From: Paenibacillus azoreducens
Lineage (GTDB): Bacteria > Bacillota > Bacilli > Paenibacillales > Paenibacillaceae
NCBI RefSeq assembly: GCF_021654775.1
Contig: NZ_AP025343.1
Span: forward strand, 3,005,501-3,069,500
Length of the DNA: 64,000 nt
Direction of reading: 5' to 3'
Shown: positions 1 to 9,218 of the stretch, in pieces
How the letters are laid out: every line of letters begins with the position of its first letter
Position numbering within the stretch: position 1 is the first letter of the stretch
Translations under genes and position numbers: made by a program
The notes under the pieces: generated by a model
Database searches by the model: none
What the model saw: the letters and a program-made list of their open reading frames with translations, nothing else
Told to the model about the DNA's origin: nothing

Positions 1-1
1 T

Positions 2-97
2 CAGAGCGATATGATGGCGAAATTGAAACGGATCAAAGCTGGGCACACCGGTAAACAGCTGCCTGGCTCCGCTGCAAAAGCGAAACTGGATATATAA
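2..97 (+). CDS. C-terminal end of an unrecognised protein (5' end outside window)
   Basis: These are the last 31 codons of a gene that starts left of the window and ends with TAA at 95-97. The tail is basic and ends KAKLDI. I do not recognise the family. The frame was chosen because it stays open up to a stop lying just before a strong hairpin; the other frames stop earlier. No function can be given. Confidence 0.4.
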   Translation, partial: QSDMMAKLKRIKAGHTGKQLPGSAAKAKLDI

Positions 98-103
98 GGG
101 GAG

Positions 104-130
104 AGCGAACGGAAAGTCCGTTCGCTTTTT
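104..130 (+). terminator. Intrinsic terminator
   Basis: A perfect 10-bp stem (AGCGAACGGA with TCCGTTCGCT) with a 3-nt loop is followed by a T run. It closes the transcript of the partial gene on the left. The CynX-like gene is read towards it from the right and could use it in the opposite direction. Confidence 0.85.
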
Positions 131-165
131 GATGTATAGACCTGGCGGGGGAGCGGCTTTATCGG

Positions 166-1371
166 TCAGGCAGATATATTACCGTCAGAGCGAACCGTTC
201 TGATTTTTCTATTGCCGATTTTGAGCTGGATACCGATCATGATAGCCACAATGACCATTAAACTGAGGATCGCCGAAGGAAAGCTGCCCGCGTAATCATG
301 AACAAAACCGACGTAAAGCGGACCGAGGGACGCGAAAATGTAGCCGCCGGACTGTGTCATTGCGGATAATGCGTTGGCTTCTTCCATATTCGACGATTCA
401 TCGATCGGCAGCATTAACGCCATCGGGAAGAGCCCGCCAGCACCGATCCCGAGGAAAATGCAAGTCAGCCAAGGGGAAAAGTGCAACAAAAGCAGCAGGA
501 GTCCGGCTAATTCCATTACGGAGCAGCCAATGAGCCAAACCGCGCGACGCTGAAAACGACTGACCAGAATAGGCAGCATCAAGCTAACCGGTATTTGGAT
601 AAGGGTGAATAATGTCAAAATCATGCCGGCCGTATGTTTGTCGTAGCCTTGTTCCTCAATCATCGGTGGCAGCCAGGCCGTAAGCGAATAAAACATAAAA
701 GCCATCATCCCGAAAAAGCTGGTCAGCAGCCACGCCCGTTTATTGTTTAAAGGAAGCTTGGGGCTTGGGTTTGCCGAAGCGTGCATGGAGCTAACAGCGG
801 CGGAGGCATTCGATTCGGGCATCTTTGGAGCAGCAGGTTTCCACCAGAAAAAAAGAGCAATGACGGCCAAGATGGACCAGGATGCGATAGAAGCCTGCCA
901 GGAATCATGAAGAACATTTTGCAGCGGCACGGAAAAACCGGAACCCAGGGCGGCGCCGACAACAAGGGCCATGGAGTAAATTCCGACGATCGCCGAAGGA
1001 TTGGCGAAGTTCTTTTTAATAAATCCGGACAGCAGCGGGCCGATAACAGCAATACCGACGCCGGCAAGAAAAGCGGTTAATAACATCAGCCATGCGGAAT
1101 TGACGTAATATCTCGCGGCCGTTGCGGCACCAATTAGCAGCAGGCAATAGGCAATAGTTCGTTCGATGCTCCAGCGGTTGCTTAGTTTAACGGCCGCCGG
1201 CGCAAAGAACCCCATGCACAGCACCGGCAAAGAGGTCAGCAGACTGGCCAAGGAGCCGCTCATGCCTAACGCTTCCTGGATCGTACCCAGCATGGGAGAA
1301 ACCGAGGTAATGACGGGACGCAAATTAAGGGAAGCCAGAAAAAGAGCGGTAATCAGAAAAATAAAACGCAT
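166..1371 (-). CDS. MFS transporter, CynX/NimT-like
   Basis: A 401-residue integral membrane protein with about 12 hydrophobic segments and a polar central loop near residues 180-210. The N-terminal stretch with the NLRPVITSV motif in the first helix is typical of the CynX/NimT/YycB branch of the major facilitator superfamily (cyanate, 2-nitroimidazole and related small-molecule transporters). Length is normal. The start ATG at 1371 leads directly into helix 1. Such genes usually stand divergent to a LysR regulator. Here the regulator is absent next door, but an element resembling the promoter of the LysR gene at 6976 lies about 85-130 bp upstream (1454-1501). The substrate cannot be read from sequence. 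Confidence 0.85.
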   Translation of the reverse strand: MRFIFLITALFLASLNLRPVITSVSPMLGTIQEALGMSGSLASLLTSLPVLCMGFFAPAAVKLSNRWSIERTIAYCLLLIGAATAARYYVNSAWLMLLTAFLAGVGIAVIGPLLSGFIKKNFANPSAIVGIYSMALVVGAALGSGFSVPLQNVLHDSWQASIASWSILAVIALFFWWKPAAPKMPESNASAAVSSMHASANPSPKLPLNNKRAWLLTSFFGMMAFMFYSLTAWLPPMIEEQGYDKHTAGMILTLFTLIQIPVSLMLPILVSRFQRRAVWLIGCSVMELAGLLLLLLHFSPWLTCIFLGIGAGGLFPMALMLPIDESSNMEEANALSAMTQSGGYIFASLGPLYVGFVHDYAGSFPSAILSLMVIVAIMIGIQLKIGNRKIRTVRSDGNISA

Positions 1372-1453
1372 GACGCATCATCTCCATCCTATGTGTTTCA
1401 AAGTTACAAGTCGGGTCTACACCAGTGTAAAAGGGCAACTTTAATTGATCAAT

Positions 1454-1501
1454 ATTATTGTTTCTATCATTATCATCAGTATTTCTAATGAAAGTGAGTG
1501 A
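1454..1501. promoter_or_regulatory. Probable LysR-type operator, copy 1
   Basis: A 48-bp AT-rich stretch beginning ATTATTG and ending GAAAGTGAGTGA. It matches 6923-6970, just in front of the LysR gene at 6976, with 7 mismatches by my count. It lies upstream of the CynX-like gene, which reads away from it, so that LysR protein probably controls the exporter. Only the element is seen; binding is inferred. Confidence 0.5.
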
Positions 1502-1574
1502 ATGCGACTTTACCCGGGGGATATCGTCCTTCACCCCGGTTTTAGGTGTCTCCTTTTTTTGGTAAGCTATCGCT

Positions 1575-1588
1575 TGTAAGCACTTTCT
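1575..1588. promoter_or_regulatory. cre-like site upstream of the sugar operon
   Basis: TGTAAGCACTTTCT resembles the CcpA/LacI-family operator consensus (TGNAANCGNTNNCA) but lacks the central CG and the final CA. It lies about 150 bp before the aldolase start. Catabolite control would suit the operon, but the match is partial. The rest of 1502-1736 shows no gene. Confidence 0.25.
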
Positions 1589-1736
1589 TTTTTTGTAGAT
1601 ATGCTGATGTTTTTTCTGTTTTCTTCATTAATGCTTTTTTCGCAAAACGAGGAGTTTCTCCGAAGCCGCTTAGATTTGATTTATATTGCAAATGAAATAA
1701 CGTGTTCAAAAACGATCACTGAAGGCGGGTGTGCAG

Positions 1737-2591
1737 ATGCAAGCAGCAAAGGCAAGGTTACATAGGATGTTCAGCGAGAAAGGAAAATGTTTCGATGTGG
1801 CCATCGATCATGGATTCTTTAATGAATTTTCTTTCATTGCATCCATTGAAAACATGAATGAAGCCGTGAAGACCATTGTCAGGGCAAATCCCGACTGCAT
1901 TCAGCTTAGTATCGGCCAGGCTAGGCACCTGCAGGTTATCCCCGGTAAACGTAAGCCCGGACTGGTCCTTCGTACGGATGCCGCCAACATATACGGCGCC
2001 AAGCTGCCGCGGTATCTATTTAGTGAAATCATTGATAACGCTGTGGAGCATGCGCTTCGTCTAGATGCAGTGGCCGTATGCGTAAATCTGCTCCTGCTTC
2101 CTGAACAGCCGGAACTGCATCATCAGTGCGTGAAAAATATCATGAATCTGAAGAGCGAATGCGAACGTTATGGCATGGTACTTATGGTTGAGCCGCTGGT
2201 TATGCTGCCGAATGAAGCCAAAGGAGGTTATATGGTTGACGGTGACATTAAGAAAATAATGCCTCTCGTCCGCCAAGCCGTCGAGCTTGGAGCAGATGTG
2301 ATTAAGGCAGATCCCTGTGATGATGTTGAAGAATATCACCGGGTGATCGAGGTAGCATCGGGAGTTCCGGTTCTTGTGCGCGGCGGAGGACGAGCAGCGG
2401 ATGAAGAAATCGTGGACCGTACGGTGAAGCTGATGGAACAAGGTGCTGCAGGTATCGTGTACGGACGCAATGTCATTCAACATCCCGCGCCGGACCTCAT
2501 GACGCGAGCCCTGATGGGAATTGTTCACAACGGAGACAGTGCGGAAGCGGCGCTGGCCCTTTTGAGCGGGGACGGTGGAAACCATGGCTAA
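1737..2591 (+). CDS. Class I aldolase, DeoC/LacD/LsrF-like fold
   Basis: About 284 residues of a (beta/alpha)8 aldolase. Visible family marks are VAIDHGFF near the N-terminus, the probable Schiff-base lysine in ADVIKADPCDD (near residue 190), and the phosphate-binding end VLVRGGGRAADEE followed by GAAGIVYGRNVIQH. Members include archaeal-type fructose-bisphosphate aldolase, LsrF and ADTH synthase. It is first in a four-gene operon with a dehydrogenase, a sugar kinase and a sugar isomerase, so it probably cleaves a phosphorylated sugar made by them. ATG at 1737 is preferred over GTG at 1731 because GGCGGG then stands 7 nt ahead. It overlaps the next gene by 8 nt. The exact substrate is unknown. 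Confidence 0.8.
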   Translation: MQAAKARLHRMFSEKGKCFDVAIDHGFFNEFSFIASIENMNEAVKTIVRANPDCIQLSIGQARHLQVIPGKRKPGLVLRTDAANIYGAKLPRYLFSEIIDNAVEHALRLDAVAVCVNLLLLPEQPELHHQCVKNIMNLKSECERYGMVLMVEPLVMLPNEAKGGYMVDGDIKKIMPLVRQAVELGADVIKADPCDDVEEYHRVIEVASGVPVLVRGGGRAADEEIVDRTVKLMEQGAAGIVYGRNVIQHPAPDLMTRALMGIVHNGDSAEAALALLSGDGGNHG

Positions 2592-3744
2592 GCGAACAAT
2601 TCGGTTCGGTGTGATCGGCTGCGGGCTGATGGGGAGAGAATTTGCAAGCGCTGCTGCGCGTTGGTGCCACCTGATGGACGTAAATTTCGCCCCTTCGATT
2701 ACGGCGGTTTGCGACGCCAATCCGGAAGCTACCTCGTGGTTTAAACAAGCGGTGCCGAGCGTTAAACGGGTGTATAGTGATTATAAGGAACTATTGGATG
2801 ATCCAGATGTAGATGCCGTGTATTGTGCGGTACCGCATCACCTGCATGCGCAGATTTATACGGATATTATCATGGCAGGCAAGCATCTTCTGGGCGAGAA
2901 ACCGTTCGGTATCGACCAGGAAGCAAATGCGAAAATCGGAAAAGCAATCGCCGCAAGTCCGGATGTAATCGTCCGCTGCTCATCGGAGTTCCCGTTTTTC
3001 CCAGGTGCTTTGCAGATATCGCAGTGGGTAAAGGAAGAACGGTTTGGAAAAATCATCGAGGTAGAGGCAGGCTTCTGGCATTCAAGCGATCTTGACCCGT
3101 TGAAGCCGATCAACTGGAAACGGATAGTTGCCAGCAATGGTGAATACGGCTGTATGGGTGATCTGGGGATGCATGTGCTGCATCTTCCGATGCGCTTTGG
3201 CTGGAAACCGCTAAACGTGCGTTCTTTACTAACCAAGGTTGTAGGAGAGAGGCCTGACGGCAAAGGCGGTTTGGCTCCTTGCGAGACTTGGGACAATGCG
3301 ATTCTGGCGTGTGAAGCGCAAAGCGGGGATCAGGATTTTCCGATGATCCTATCCACGAAGCGAATCGCTCCCGGTCACGCCAATACTTGGTTTATCCGCA
3401 TTCAGGGAACCGCTTTTTCCGCTGAGTTCACGACCAAAAATCCCAAGCAGATATCGTGGCTGCCCTATGAGCAAGGCGGTAACCAAGCGTGGCATGTCAT
3501 GGATGCTCCATACAAGTCGGCATATGGAACGATAACCGGAGGCATCTTCGAATTTGGATTTTCGGATTCCATCCTGCAGATGTGGGCGGCATTCTGCGAC
3601 GAAGTGGCGAACGGCACGGAAGGGATGCTTCAACCATTCCATTGCGCAACGCCCGAAGAGGCTGCAGGAAGCCACCAGATTTTCACCGCGGCACTTGAAT
3701 CGAATCGTTCAGGCAATACCATTCCGCTCAATTGGGGGGAGTAG
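2584..3744 (+). CDS. Gfo/Idh/MocA-family oxidoreductase
   Basis: About 386 residues. The N-terminal Rossmann fold shows GVIGCGLMGREF, and the EKP motif of the family is present in LLGEKPFGID, where the lysine is catalytic. The C-terminal part is the alpha/beta substrate domain typical of glucose-fructose oxidoreductase and inositol dehydrogenase relatives. It should oxidise a hydroxyl of a sugar or polyol with NAD(P). The ATG at 2584 overlaps the aldolase stop, and the kinase starts one base after its own stop, so the genes are translationally coupled. A GTG at 2575 in frame is possible but poorly placed. Confidence 0.88.
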   Translation: MAKRTIRFGVIGCGLMGREFASAAARWCHLMDVNFAPSITAVCDANPEATSWFKQAVPSVKRVYSDYKELLDDPDVDAVYCAVPHHLHAQIYTDIIMAGKHLLGEKPFGIDQEANAKIGKAIAASPDVIVRCSSEFPFFPGALQISQWVKEERFGKIIEVEAGFWHSSDLDPLKPINWKRIVASNGEYGCMGDLGMHVLHLPMRFGWKPLNVRSLLTKVVGERPDGKGGLAPCETWDNAILACEAQSGDQDFPMILSTKRIAPGHANTWFIRIQGTAFSAEFTTKNPKQISWLPYEQGGNQAWHVMDAPYKSAYGTITGGIFEFGFSDSILQMWAAFCDEVANGTEGMLQPFHCATPEEAAGSHQIFTAALESNRSGNTIPLNWGE

Positions 3745-3745
3745 A

Positions 3746-4966
3746 ATGACAAAGTCGGTTGCCGTGCCTTTTCCCGTTATGGTAGGAGGACATATCTGTC
3801 TTGATGTAATTCCCGCCCTACGAGGCGAAGGATTCGGACTGGCGCCAGGAAAACTAATGAACATTGGGCAGGCGGTTCTTGCGGCCGGCGGAGCAGTAGC
3901 CAATACGGGGCTTGCACTGCATCGCCTTGGTATTCCAGTTCAGCCGATGGGCAAAATCGGCGATGATATCTTCGGTCATGCGCTCCTCTCCATTTTTCGC
4001 AACGAGCAGGATTCATTGGCAAACGAAATGATCATCTCAGCGGGTGAATCTACCTCCTATTCGATCGTCTTGAGTCCGCCTGCTACCGATCGGATGTTTC
4101 TCCACTATACGGGCGCGAACGATACGTTCGGTTCAGAAGATGTAAAGGCAGGGCCGTTAGCGGATGCAGGCCTGTTTCATTTCGGTTATCCGCCGCTTAT
4201 GCGGCGAATGTATGAGAATGGCGGGACGGAGCTGATCAGCCTCATGAAACGGGCCAAATCAGCGGGCGCCACGACTTCGCTGGACCTGGCGATGCCTGAT
4301 CCGGATGCGGCTGCAGGACGGCAGGATTGGAAGAGTATTCTAGGGGGAGTCCTTCCGTATGTGGATCTGTTTCTACCGAGCATTGAAGAGCTTCTCTTCA
4401 TGCTCCGTAGGGAGCAATACGATCAGTTGCTGCAAAAGCATGGCAACGAACGGCTGATCGAATATGTGGATTCCGAGCTGCTCCGGGCGCTTTCTTCAGA
4501 CCTGCTTGCAATGGGTGCAGCGGTGGTGGTTTTGAAGCTGGGCGAGCATGGATTATATATGAGAACAACCGCCGTAAAGGAAAGGTTCCGGAAGGCAGGC
4601 CGCTATTGTCCTAAGCATGATGAGTGGCTTGCCCGCGAACTTTACATTCCATGTTTCAACGTCGAGGCAGCGGGAACGACCGGAGCCGGCGACTGCGCCA
4701 TTGCAGGCTTCCTGGCGGGTTTTATCCAGGGGCTGAAGCCGGAGCAAGTGCTGATCGGCGCGGCGGCTACCGGAGCTTGCAGCGTGGAACGGATGGATGC
4801 AACCAGCGGAATTCCGCCGTGGGATAATGTAAGGCTGCGGGTTGCATCAGGCTGGCGGCAGCACGAACCAAAGCCATTTCTGGAAGGCTACCGTGCGAAT
4901 GATCAACATCATGCTGTCGTATATCAAAGTTCATGGGACGGCATCTCAAACCCAGATCACACTTAA
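3746..4966 (+). CDS. PfkB-family carbohydrate kinase
   Basis: A 406-residue ribokinase-type kinase. Near the N-terminus it has the GG..AN substrate-binding pattern (AAGGAVANTGLALHRLG), and near the C-terminus the PfkB signature with catalytic Asp, in AGTTGAGDCAIAGFLAG. The start ATG at 3746 follows GGGGGAG and gives a normal family length; the same frame is open further upstream but that stretch overlaps the dehydrogenase gene and is not coding. It is the only kinase of the operon and is expected to phosphorylate the keto-sugar formed by the isomerase or dehydrogenase before aldol cleavage. Confidence 0.88.
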   Translation: MTKSVAVPFPVMVGGHICLDVIPALRGEGFGLAPGKLMNIGQAVLAAGGAVANTGLALHRLGIPVQPMGKIGDDIFGHALLSIFRNEQDSLANEMIISAGESTSYSIVLSPPATDRMFLHYTGANDTFGSEDVKAGPLADAGLFHFGYPPLMRRMYENGGTELISLMKRAKSAGATTSLDLAMPDPDAAAGRQDWKSILGGVLPYVDLFLPSIEELLFMLRREQYDQLLQKHGNERLIEYVDSELLRALSSDLLAMGAAVVVLKLGEHGLYMRTTAVKERFRKAGRYCPKHDEWLARELYIPCFNVEAAGTTGAGDCAIAGFLAGFIQGLKPEQVLIGAAATGACSVERMDATSGIPPWDNVRLRVASGWRQHEPKPFLEGYRANDQHHAVVYQSSWDGISNPDHT

Positions 4967-5524
<558 letters not shown>

Positions 5525-5660
5525 GCGGAGCGGAAACCCAAGGTCAAAACTTCGTTGGGTTTTCCCCGTTGTAGTCGGTAAATACATAGCATGGGAGTAC
5601 ATGAAAAACCTGGGGAAATCAATTTTCACCCGCCGCAAGGAATGTGGCGTCTTTACGTAA

Positions 5661-5701
5661 GCCTGTTCCGGCCATCATTGCCGGAATAGGCTTTTTCTTT
5701 T
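5661..5701 (+). terminator. Intrinsic terminator of the sugar operon
   Basis: GCCTGTTCCGGC pairs with GCCGGAATAGGC (one G-T pair) around a 7-nt loop and is followed by TTTTTCTTTT. A weaker hairpin (AAACCCAA with TTGGGTTT) lies before it near 5534-5563. The remaining part of the 5525-5980 gap shows no gene. Confidence 0.85.
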
Positions 5702-5980
5702 GCCGGCATTGCAGCTGAAGAGCCAATCCCAATCGGTCAACAAATGGGGGCTCAATGAACAATTCCTTCTTTCAAGTCTACTACAAAGTAAATAGGGCGC
5801 CGTTTCTTTTATTCTATATGAAAGCGGATGAATAATTTCAGACGGCTTATTTCAAATTAAGAAAGATATGTGTGCACTGAACATTCATGTTCCCGGAAGC
5901 AATCGTTTTTTATGCTCCAGCGAACCTGTTTTTTACAATGCCAGAAAGGCGGGAAGGAATTGCGCGCTACGAAGATTGCG

Positions 5981-6679
5981 ATGAAGCCGGAAGGAAGACA
6001 TGAGGAAAAACATTTTACGGCTCCGGATCTGATCAGGGATATTGTCATCGGAATGTCGGACGGCTTAACGGTTCCGTTTGCCCTTGCGGCCGGTTTATCC
6101 GGGACCGTCTCTAACACAAACCTGGTTGTCGTTGCGGGGATGGCGGAAATCGCCGCCGGCGCCATTGCCATGGGACTAGGCGGATATCTGGCGGCCCGCA
6201 CGGACCGGGAGCATTATATATCCGAATTAAATCGCGAGCGGCAAGAAGTGAAGGAAATTCCCGAACAGGAAAAAGAGGAAGTGGCGGATATTTTACGGGA
6301 ATGGCATCTCCCCGAAGAAACCATTAGTTCCGCAGTAGAAGCGATCAGCAAAGATTCGGACCGATGGCTTCGTTTCATGATGAAATACGAATTGGGGCTT
6401 GAGGAACCTGAACCCAAAAGGGCGCGCAACAGTTCGCTGACTATAGGCCTATCCTATATCATAGGGGGGATTATCCCCTTGTCCCCATACATGTTTATCC
6501 GACATTCGCATACTGCGTTAATCATTTCCGTGATCGTTACATTAATCGCTCTATTTATATTCGGATACGTTAAAGGGACTTTCACGGGATCGAAACCCGT
6601 GCGAAGCGCCTGGCAAACCGCCTTAGTGGGGGGAGCGGCAGCGGGAATCGCCTTTTTTATTGCCAAATTGATATCTTAA
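5981..6679 (+). CDS. VIT1/CCC1-family membrane protein (Fe/Mn transporter type)
   Basis: About 232 residues. The sequence opens HFTAPDLIRDIVIGMSDG, the hallmark first helix of the VIT1/CCC1 family, followed by GMAEIAAGAIAMGLGGYLA, a charged cytosolic Glu/Arg-rich region near residues 80-150 (the metal-binding helical bundle of the family), and three C-terminal membrane helices. Family members move Fe2+ or Mn2+ out of the cytosol. The start is uncertain: TTG at 5960 (behind AAAGGCGGG) would add seven residues, and a frame open further upstream to 5870 looks non-coding. It stands alone, followed by an intergenic repeat element. Confidence 0.8.
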   Translation: MKPEGRHEEKHFTAPDLIRDIVIGMSDGLTVPFALAAGLSGTVSNTNLVVVAGMAEIAAGAIAMGLGGYLAARTDREHYISELNRERQEVKEIPEQEKEEVADILREWHLPEETISSAVEAISKDSDRWLRFMMKYELGLEEPEPKRARNSSLTIGLSYIIGGIIPLSPYMFIRHSHTALIISVIVTLIALFIFGYVKGTFTGSKPVRSAWQTALVGGAAAGIAFFIAKLIS

Positions 6680-6682
6680 AGC

Positions 6683-6869
6683 GCTAACGAAACTACCAAT
6701 CGTTATTTGAACAAAATAGACTTTTCCAAAATTCTAACGAAACTAGGTAACGCTATTCGGCTAAATCGAGGGGCTGAATGCCGGGTTCTGCCGTAATAAC
6801 GATATGGAGTTTCGTTCAATTTGAATCGGCTTCGTTTTTGCCTCTATAACGTTTCTTAGTTTCGTTAGC
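6683..6869. repeat. 187-bp intergenic element, family A copy 1
   Basis: Bounded by perfect 12-bp inverted termini, GCTAACGAAACT (6683-6694) and AGTTTCGTTAGC (6858-6869). A second direct copy of CTAACGAAACT starts 50 bp after the first (6734) and an inverted copy (AGTTTCGTT, 6808) lies 50 bp before the last, so the element consists of four ~50-bp units, two direct and two inverted. Each unit continues with a CGYTAT-like stretch. The element at 26331-26517 has the same length and the same four spacings. No protein is encoded. Confidence 0.8.
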
Positions 6870-6922
6870 GGTCACTGGATCGACTCCGGAGGGCTTTATT
6901 TTATAAAAATCGATTGAATATC

Positions 6923-6970
6923 ATTATTGATTCTAATATTATCATTAGTATTAATAATGAAAGCGAGTGA
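6923..6970. promoter_or_regulatory. Probable LysR-type operator, copy 2 (autoregulatory)
   Basis: A 48-bp AT-rich stretch (ATTATTG ... GAAAGCGAGTGA) directly in front of the LysR gene, matching 1454-1501. The centre contains an imperfect inverted repeat of the ATTAATACTAAT type, as expected for a T-N11-A LysR site. Its position fits autoregulation of the LysR gene. Confidence 0.5.
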
Positions 6971-6975
6971 CGTGC

Positions 6976-7866
6976 TTGGAAATTCGCCAGCTTCAATATT
7001 TTATGGCGGTGTGCGAAGAAATGCATTTTACGAAGGCGGCCGAGAACATCGGAGTCTCCCAACCAACGCTAAGCCAGCAGATCCGGGCGCTTGAGGATGA
7101 GTTGCATATGCCGCTGTTTGACCGGATCGGCAAAAAAATTGCGCTCACCGAGGCAGGTCAGATGCTGCTGATCCATGCGACGGCGATGATGGACACGCTG
7201 CAAAACGTCAAGGACTCGATCGCGGATTTGCGCCATATGCATGGAGGAAAAATCAGAGTCGGAATTATGCCGTCCGATCTTGATTACCGGATCACGCAGC
7301 TTGTCGTCGATTTCCACCGTGAGTTTCCGAAAGTAAAATTAATGATCATTGCGTCTATTGATATTTTGCGGCAGGTGCTGGAAAGCGAAGTCGACATCGG
7401 CGTAGGCATAAATGTACCGCCAACGGATCGGGTCGTCTCCATCCCATTATGCACAGAGGAATATGTGTTGACCGTATCGGTCAAGCATCCGCTTGCCCAT
7501 CGGACCAGCGTCGATATCAATGAGCTAAGAGATCTCCCGATGATCATCTTTCCGGAAGGCTTCTTTGGTCGTGAACTGGTGGAGGACGCGGTGCAAAAAC
7601 ATGGCTTTCGTCTTCATTCGATTCTCGAAACAAGCTCGGCCACGTCGATTATTAACCTTGTAAGGGAGGGCCTGGGCGCTACCGTTCAGTCTTATCCGTT
7701 AATCAAGCAAATGAACGATCCTGCATTAAAAACGCTACGCATCCATAACGGCGCACCGCGCCGGAATTTATCGATTATCTATCGTTCCGACCGTTATTTG
7801 GGCCAAGCGGCCAAGGCTTTGATCGAACGGATCAAAGAATACTTTCAAAGTCAGTCCACAAGCTAG
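6976..7866 (+). CDS. LysR-family transcriptional regulator
   Basis: About 296 residues. The winged helix-turn-helix at residues 1-60 carries the family signature (FTKAAENIGVSQPTLSQQIR), followed by the linker helix and a two-lobed effector-binding domain beginning KIRVGIMPS. The effector lobe resembles the CynR/CysL group. TTG at 6976, which gives the usual LEIRQLQYF opening, is preferred; GTG at 6967 would add three residues. Its promoter element is repeated upstream of the CynX-like exporter 5.5 kb away, so that exporter is its best target. The effector is unknown. Confidence 0.88.
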   Translation: MEIRQLQYFMAVCEEMHFTKAAENIGVSQPTLSQQIRALEDELHMPLFDRIGKKIALTEAGQMLLIHATAMMDTLQNVKDSIADLRHMHGGKIRVGIMPSDLDYRITQLVVDFHREFPKVKLMIIASIDILRQVLESEVDIGVGINVPPTDRVVSIPLCTEEYVLTVSVKHPLAHRTSVDINELRDLPMIIFPEGFFGRELVEDAVQKHGFRLHSILETSSATSIINLVREGLGATVQSYPLIKQMNDPALKTLRIHNGAPRRNLSIIYRSDRYLGQAAKALIERIKEYFQSQSTS

Positions 7867-7950
7867 GTTTGCTCCCGCGTTTTACGCTTCAAAAATTCTT
7901 CTTAAACAGCCCGCTGCATGGACGTCTCCAACTATAATCGCATGGTAAAT

Positions 7951-7976
7951 GCCGCTAAACGCGGCCTTTTTTCTTT
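7951..7976 (+). terminator. Probable terminator of the LysR gene
   Basis: A short GC-only stem (GCCGC with GCGGC, 5-nt loop) is followed by CTTTTTTCTTTT. The stem is only 5 bp, so efficiency is uncertain. The rest of the 7867-8174 gap holds a 65-bp repeat and no gene. Confidence 0.6.
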
Positions 7977-8004
7977 TAAAATACGTCGAAAGACGGTTTT
8001 TTTC

Positions 8005-8069
8005 AAACTTCCGGGGTCCCCGCAAAGTAAGCGGAATAAGCTTCAAAGGCTACACGTCACTTTGTGGGG
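8005..8069. repeat. 65-bp intergenic repeat, copy 1
   Basis: Begins AAACTTCCGGGGTCCCCGCA and ends TTTGTGGGG. It matches 24005-24069 with 8 mismatches in 65 bases by my count. The CCCCGCAAA and TTTGTGGGG parts can pair, so the element is a potential hairpin. It lies about 105 bp before the secreted-protein gene. Confidence 0.75.
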
Positions 8070-8174
8070 TTATTTTATACTTTTTTAATACTTGATTTAG
8101 AGGCGTTTTAGACCTGGCGGATATGATGAATAACAGAAAGCTTCGGCAAACTAGTCGGATCATGGGAGGGGGGA

Positions 8175-9140
8175 ATGGAACTCGTACCGCCGCAGAGGCT
8201 TTCGAATATGAAACGATGGAGAATAGCGATGAGAAAAAAATGGTTGCCTGTTGCAGCAGGCTTCGGATTGGGCGCAGTGATGCTGCTTACGAGCGGTTTT
8301 TCGGCGATGGCGGGAACTTCGGGTTATGACGTGTACAAAACGGCATTAAAAAATACGAAAGCGGCGGAAAGCATCACTTCCCATGTGGACATGACTGTGA
8401 CCGATAACGGCATGGAAGTGCTGTCCGGAACGGCAGTTATCAAAATGAACCATAAACTAAAAACGATGAGTATGGTCGCTGCAATGAAGGACGGCAAACA
8501 GACTCATGAAGTGCAGGCGTTTAGGCAGGACGGAAAGATGATTTTCAAAAGCAGCGATCAGGAAGAATACCGGTTGATGACGCAAAATGCTTCCAAGTGG
8601 CAGCATAAGGACGGCGCGGAAACAGCGCCTAATATGCCGAAAGCGGCAGAGCAAGTGGTTGATGCGCTCGTAGGGAACATTCGGGATCTTGCCACAGTTG
8701 AAAATGAATCGGATGGGAGTAAACATACCGAGCTGCATCTTTCGGGAAACCAAATTCCAGCCGTCGTGAATGCGCTCGGATCTTTGGTTGCTTCAAAGGC
8801 CGGCAGCGGGGATTGGGAGCATGGAAGCCGGAAACAAGCCGCGCAATCTCCAAACCCATCTTCCGATTTGGAATTGAATCTTCCGAAGCTAACAGACAAT
8901 ATCAAGATTGAACATATCAATTTCGACGCGAAGATCAACCCAGACCAAATCCTTGAAAAGCAAACGGCGGAAATCAACATCACCGGCACGGATGACTCCG
9001 GTAAATCGCATATCCTCACCGTTCAAATTCACATCGATTTTACGGACTATAATCAAACGACTCCGGACCGCGTGGATTTGACGGGAAAACGGATTACGGA
9101 AGTGCAAAGCGATGGGCCGAAGCGGGGCTGGCATCATTAA
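8175..9140 (+). CDS. Secreted or membrane-anchored protein of unknown function
   Basis: 321 residues as drawn. A signal-peptide-like segment (a basic stretch, then a hydrophobic run ending in TSGFSAMA, with cleavage likely after AMA) is followed by a hydrophilic, beta-rich extracytoplasmic region with many charged residues and a Gly/His end. The layout resembles LolA/DUF-type extracytoplasmic proteins encoded beside peptide ABC exporters, but I do not recognise a named family. ATG 8175 has GGGAGGGGGG just ahead; ATG 8208 or 8229 (the latter after GGAG) would give a more usual signal peptide. It precedes an ABC exporter and a two-component system and probably belongs to that unit. Confidence 0.7.
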   Translation: MELVPPQRLSNMKRWRIAMRKKWLPVAAGFGLGAVMLLTSGFSAMAGTSGYDVYKTALKNTKAAESITSHVDMTVTDNGMEVLSGTAVIKMNHKLKTMSMVAAMKDGKQTHEVQAFRQDGKMIFKSSDQEEYRLMTQNASKWQHKDGAETAPNMPKAAEQVVDALVGNIRDLATVENESDGSKHTELHLSGNQIPAVVNALGSLVASKAGSGDWEHGSRKQAAQSPNPSSDLELNLPKLTDNIKIEHINFDAKINPDQILEKQTAEINITGTDDSGKSHILTVQIHIDFTDYNQTTPDRVDLTGKRITEVQSDGPKRGWHH

Positions 9141-9218
9141 GCGGCAAGGCAACCGGATCGGCATGCCGTCCCGGTTGCCTTTCTCTTTGAACCGTTCCTA
9201 GAAAGGAGTGAACCGAAC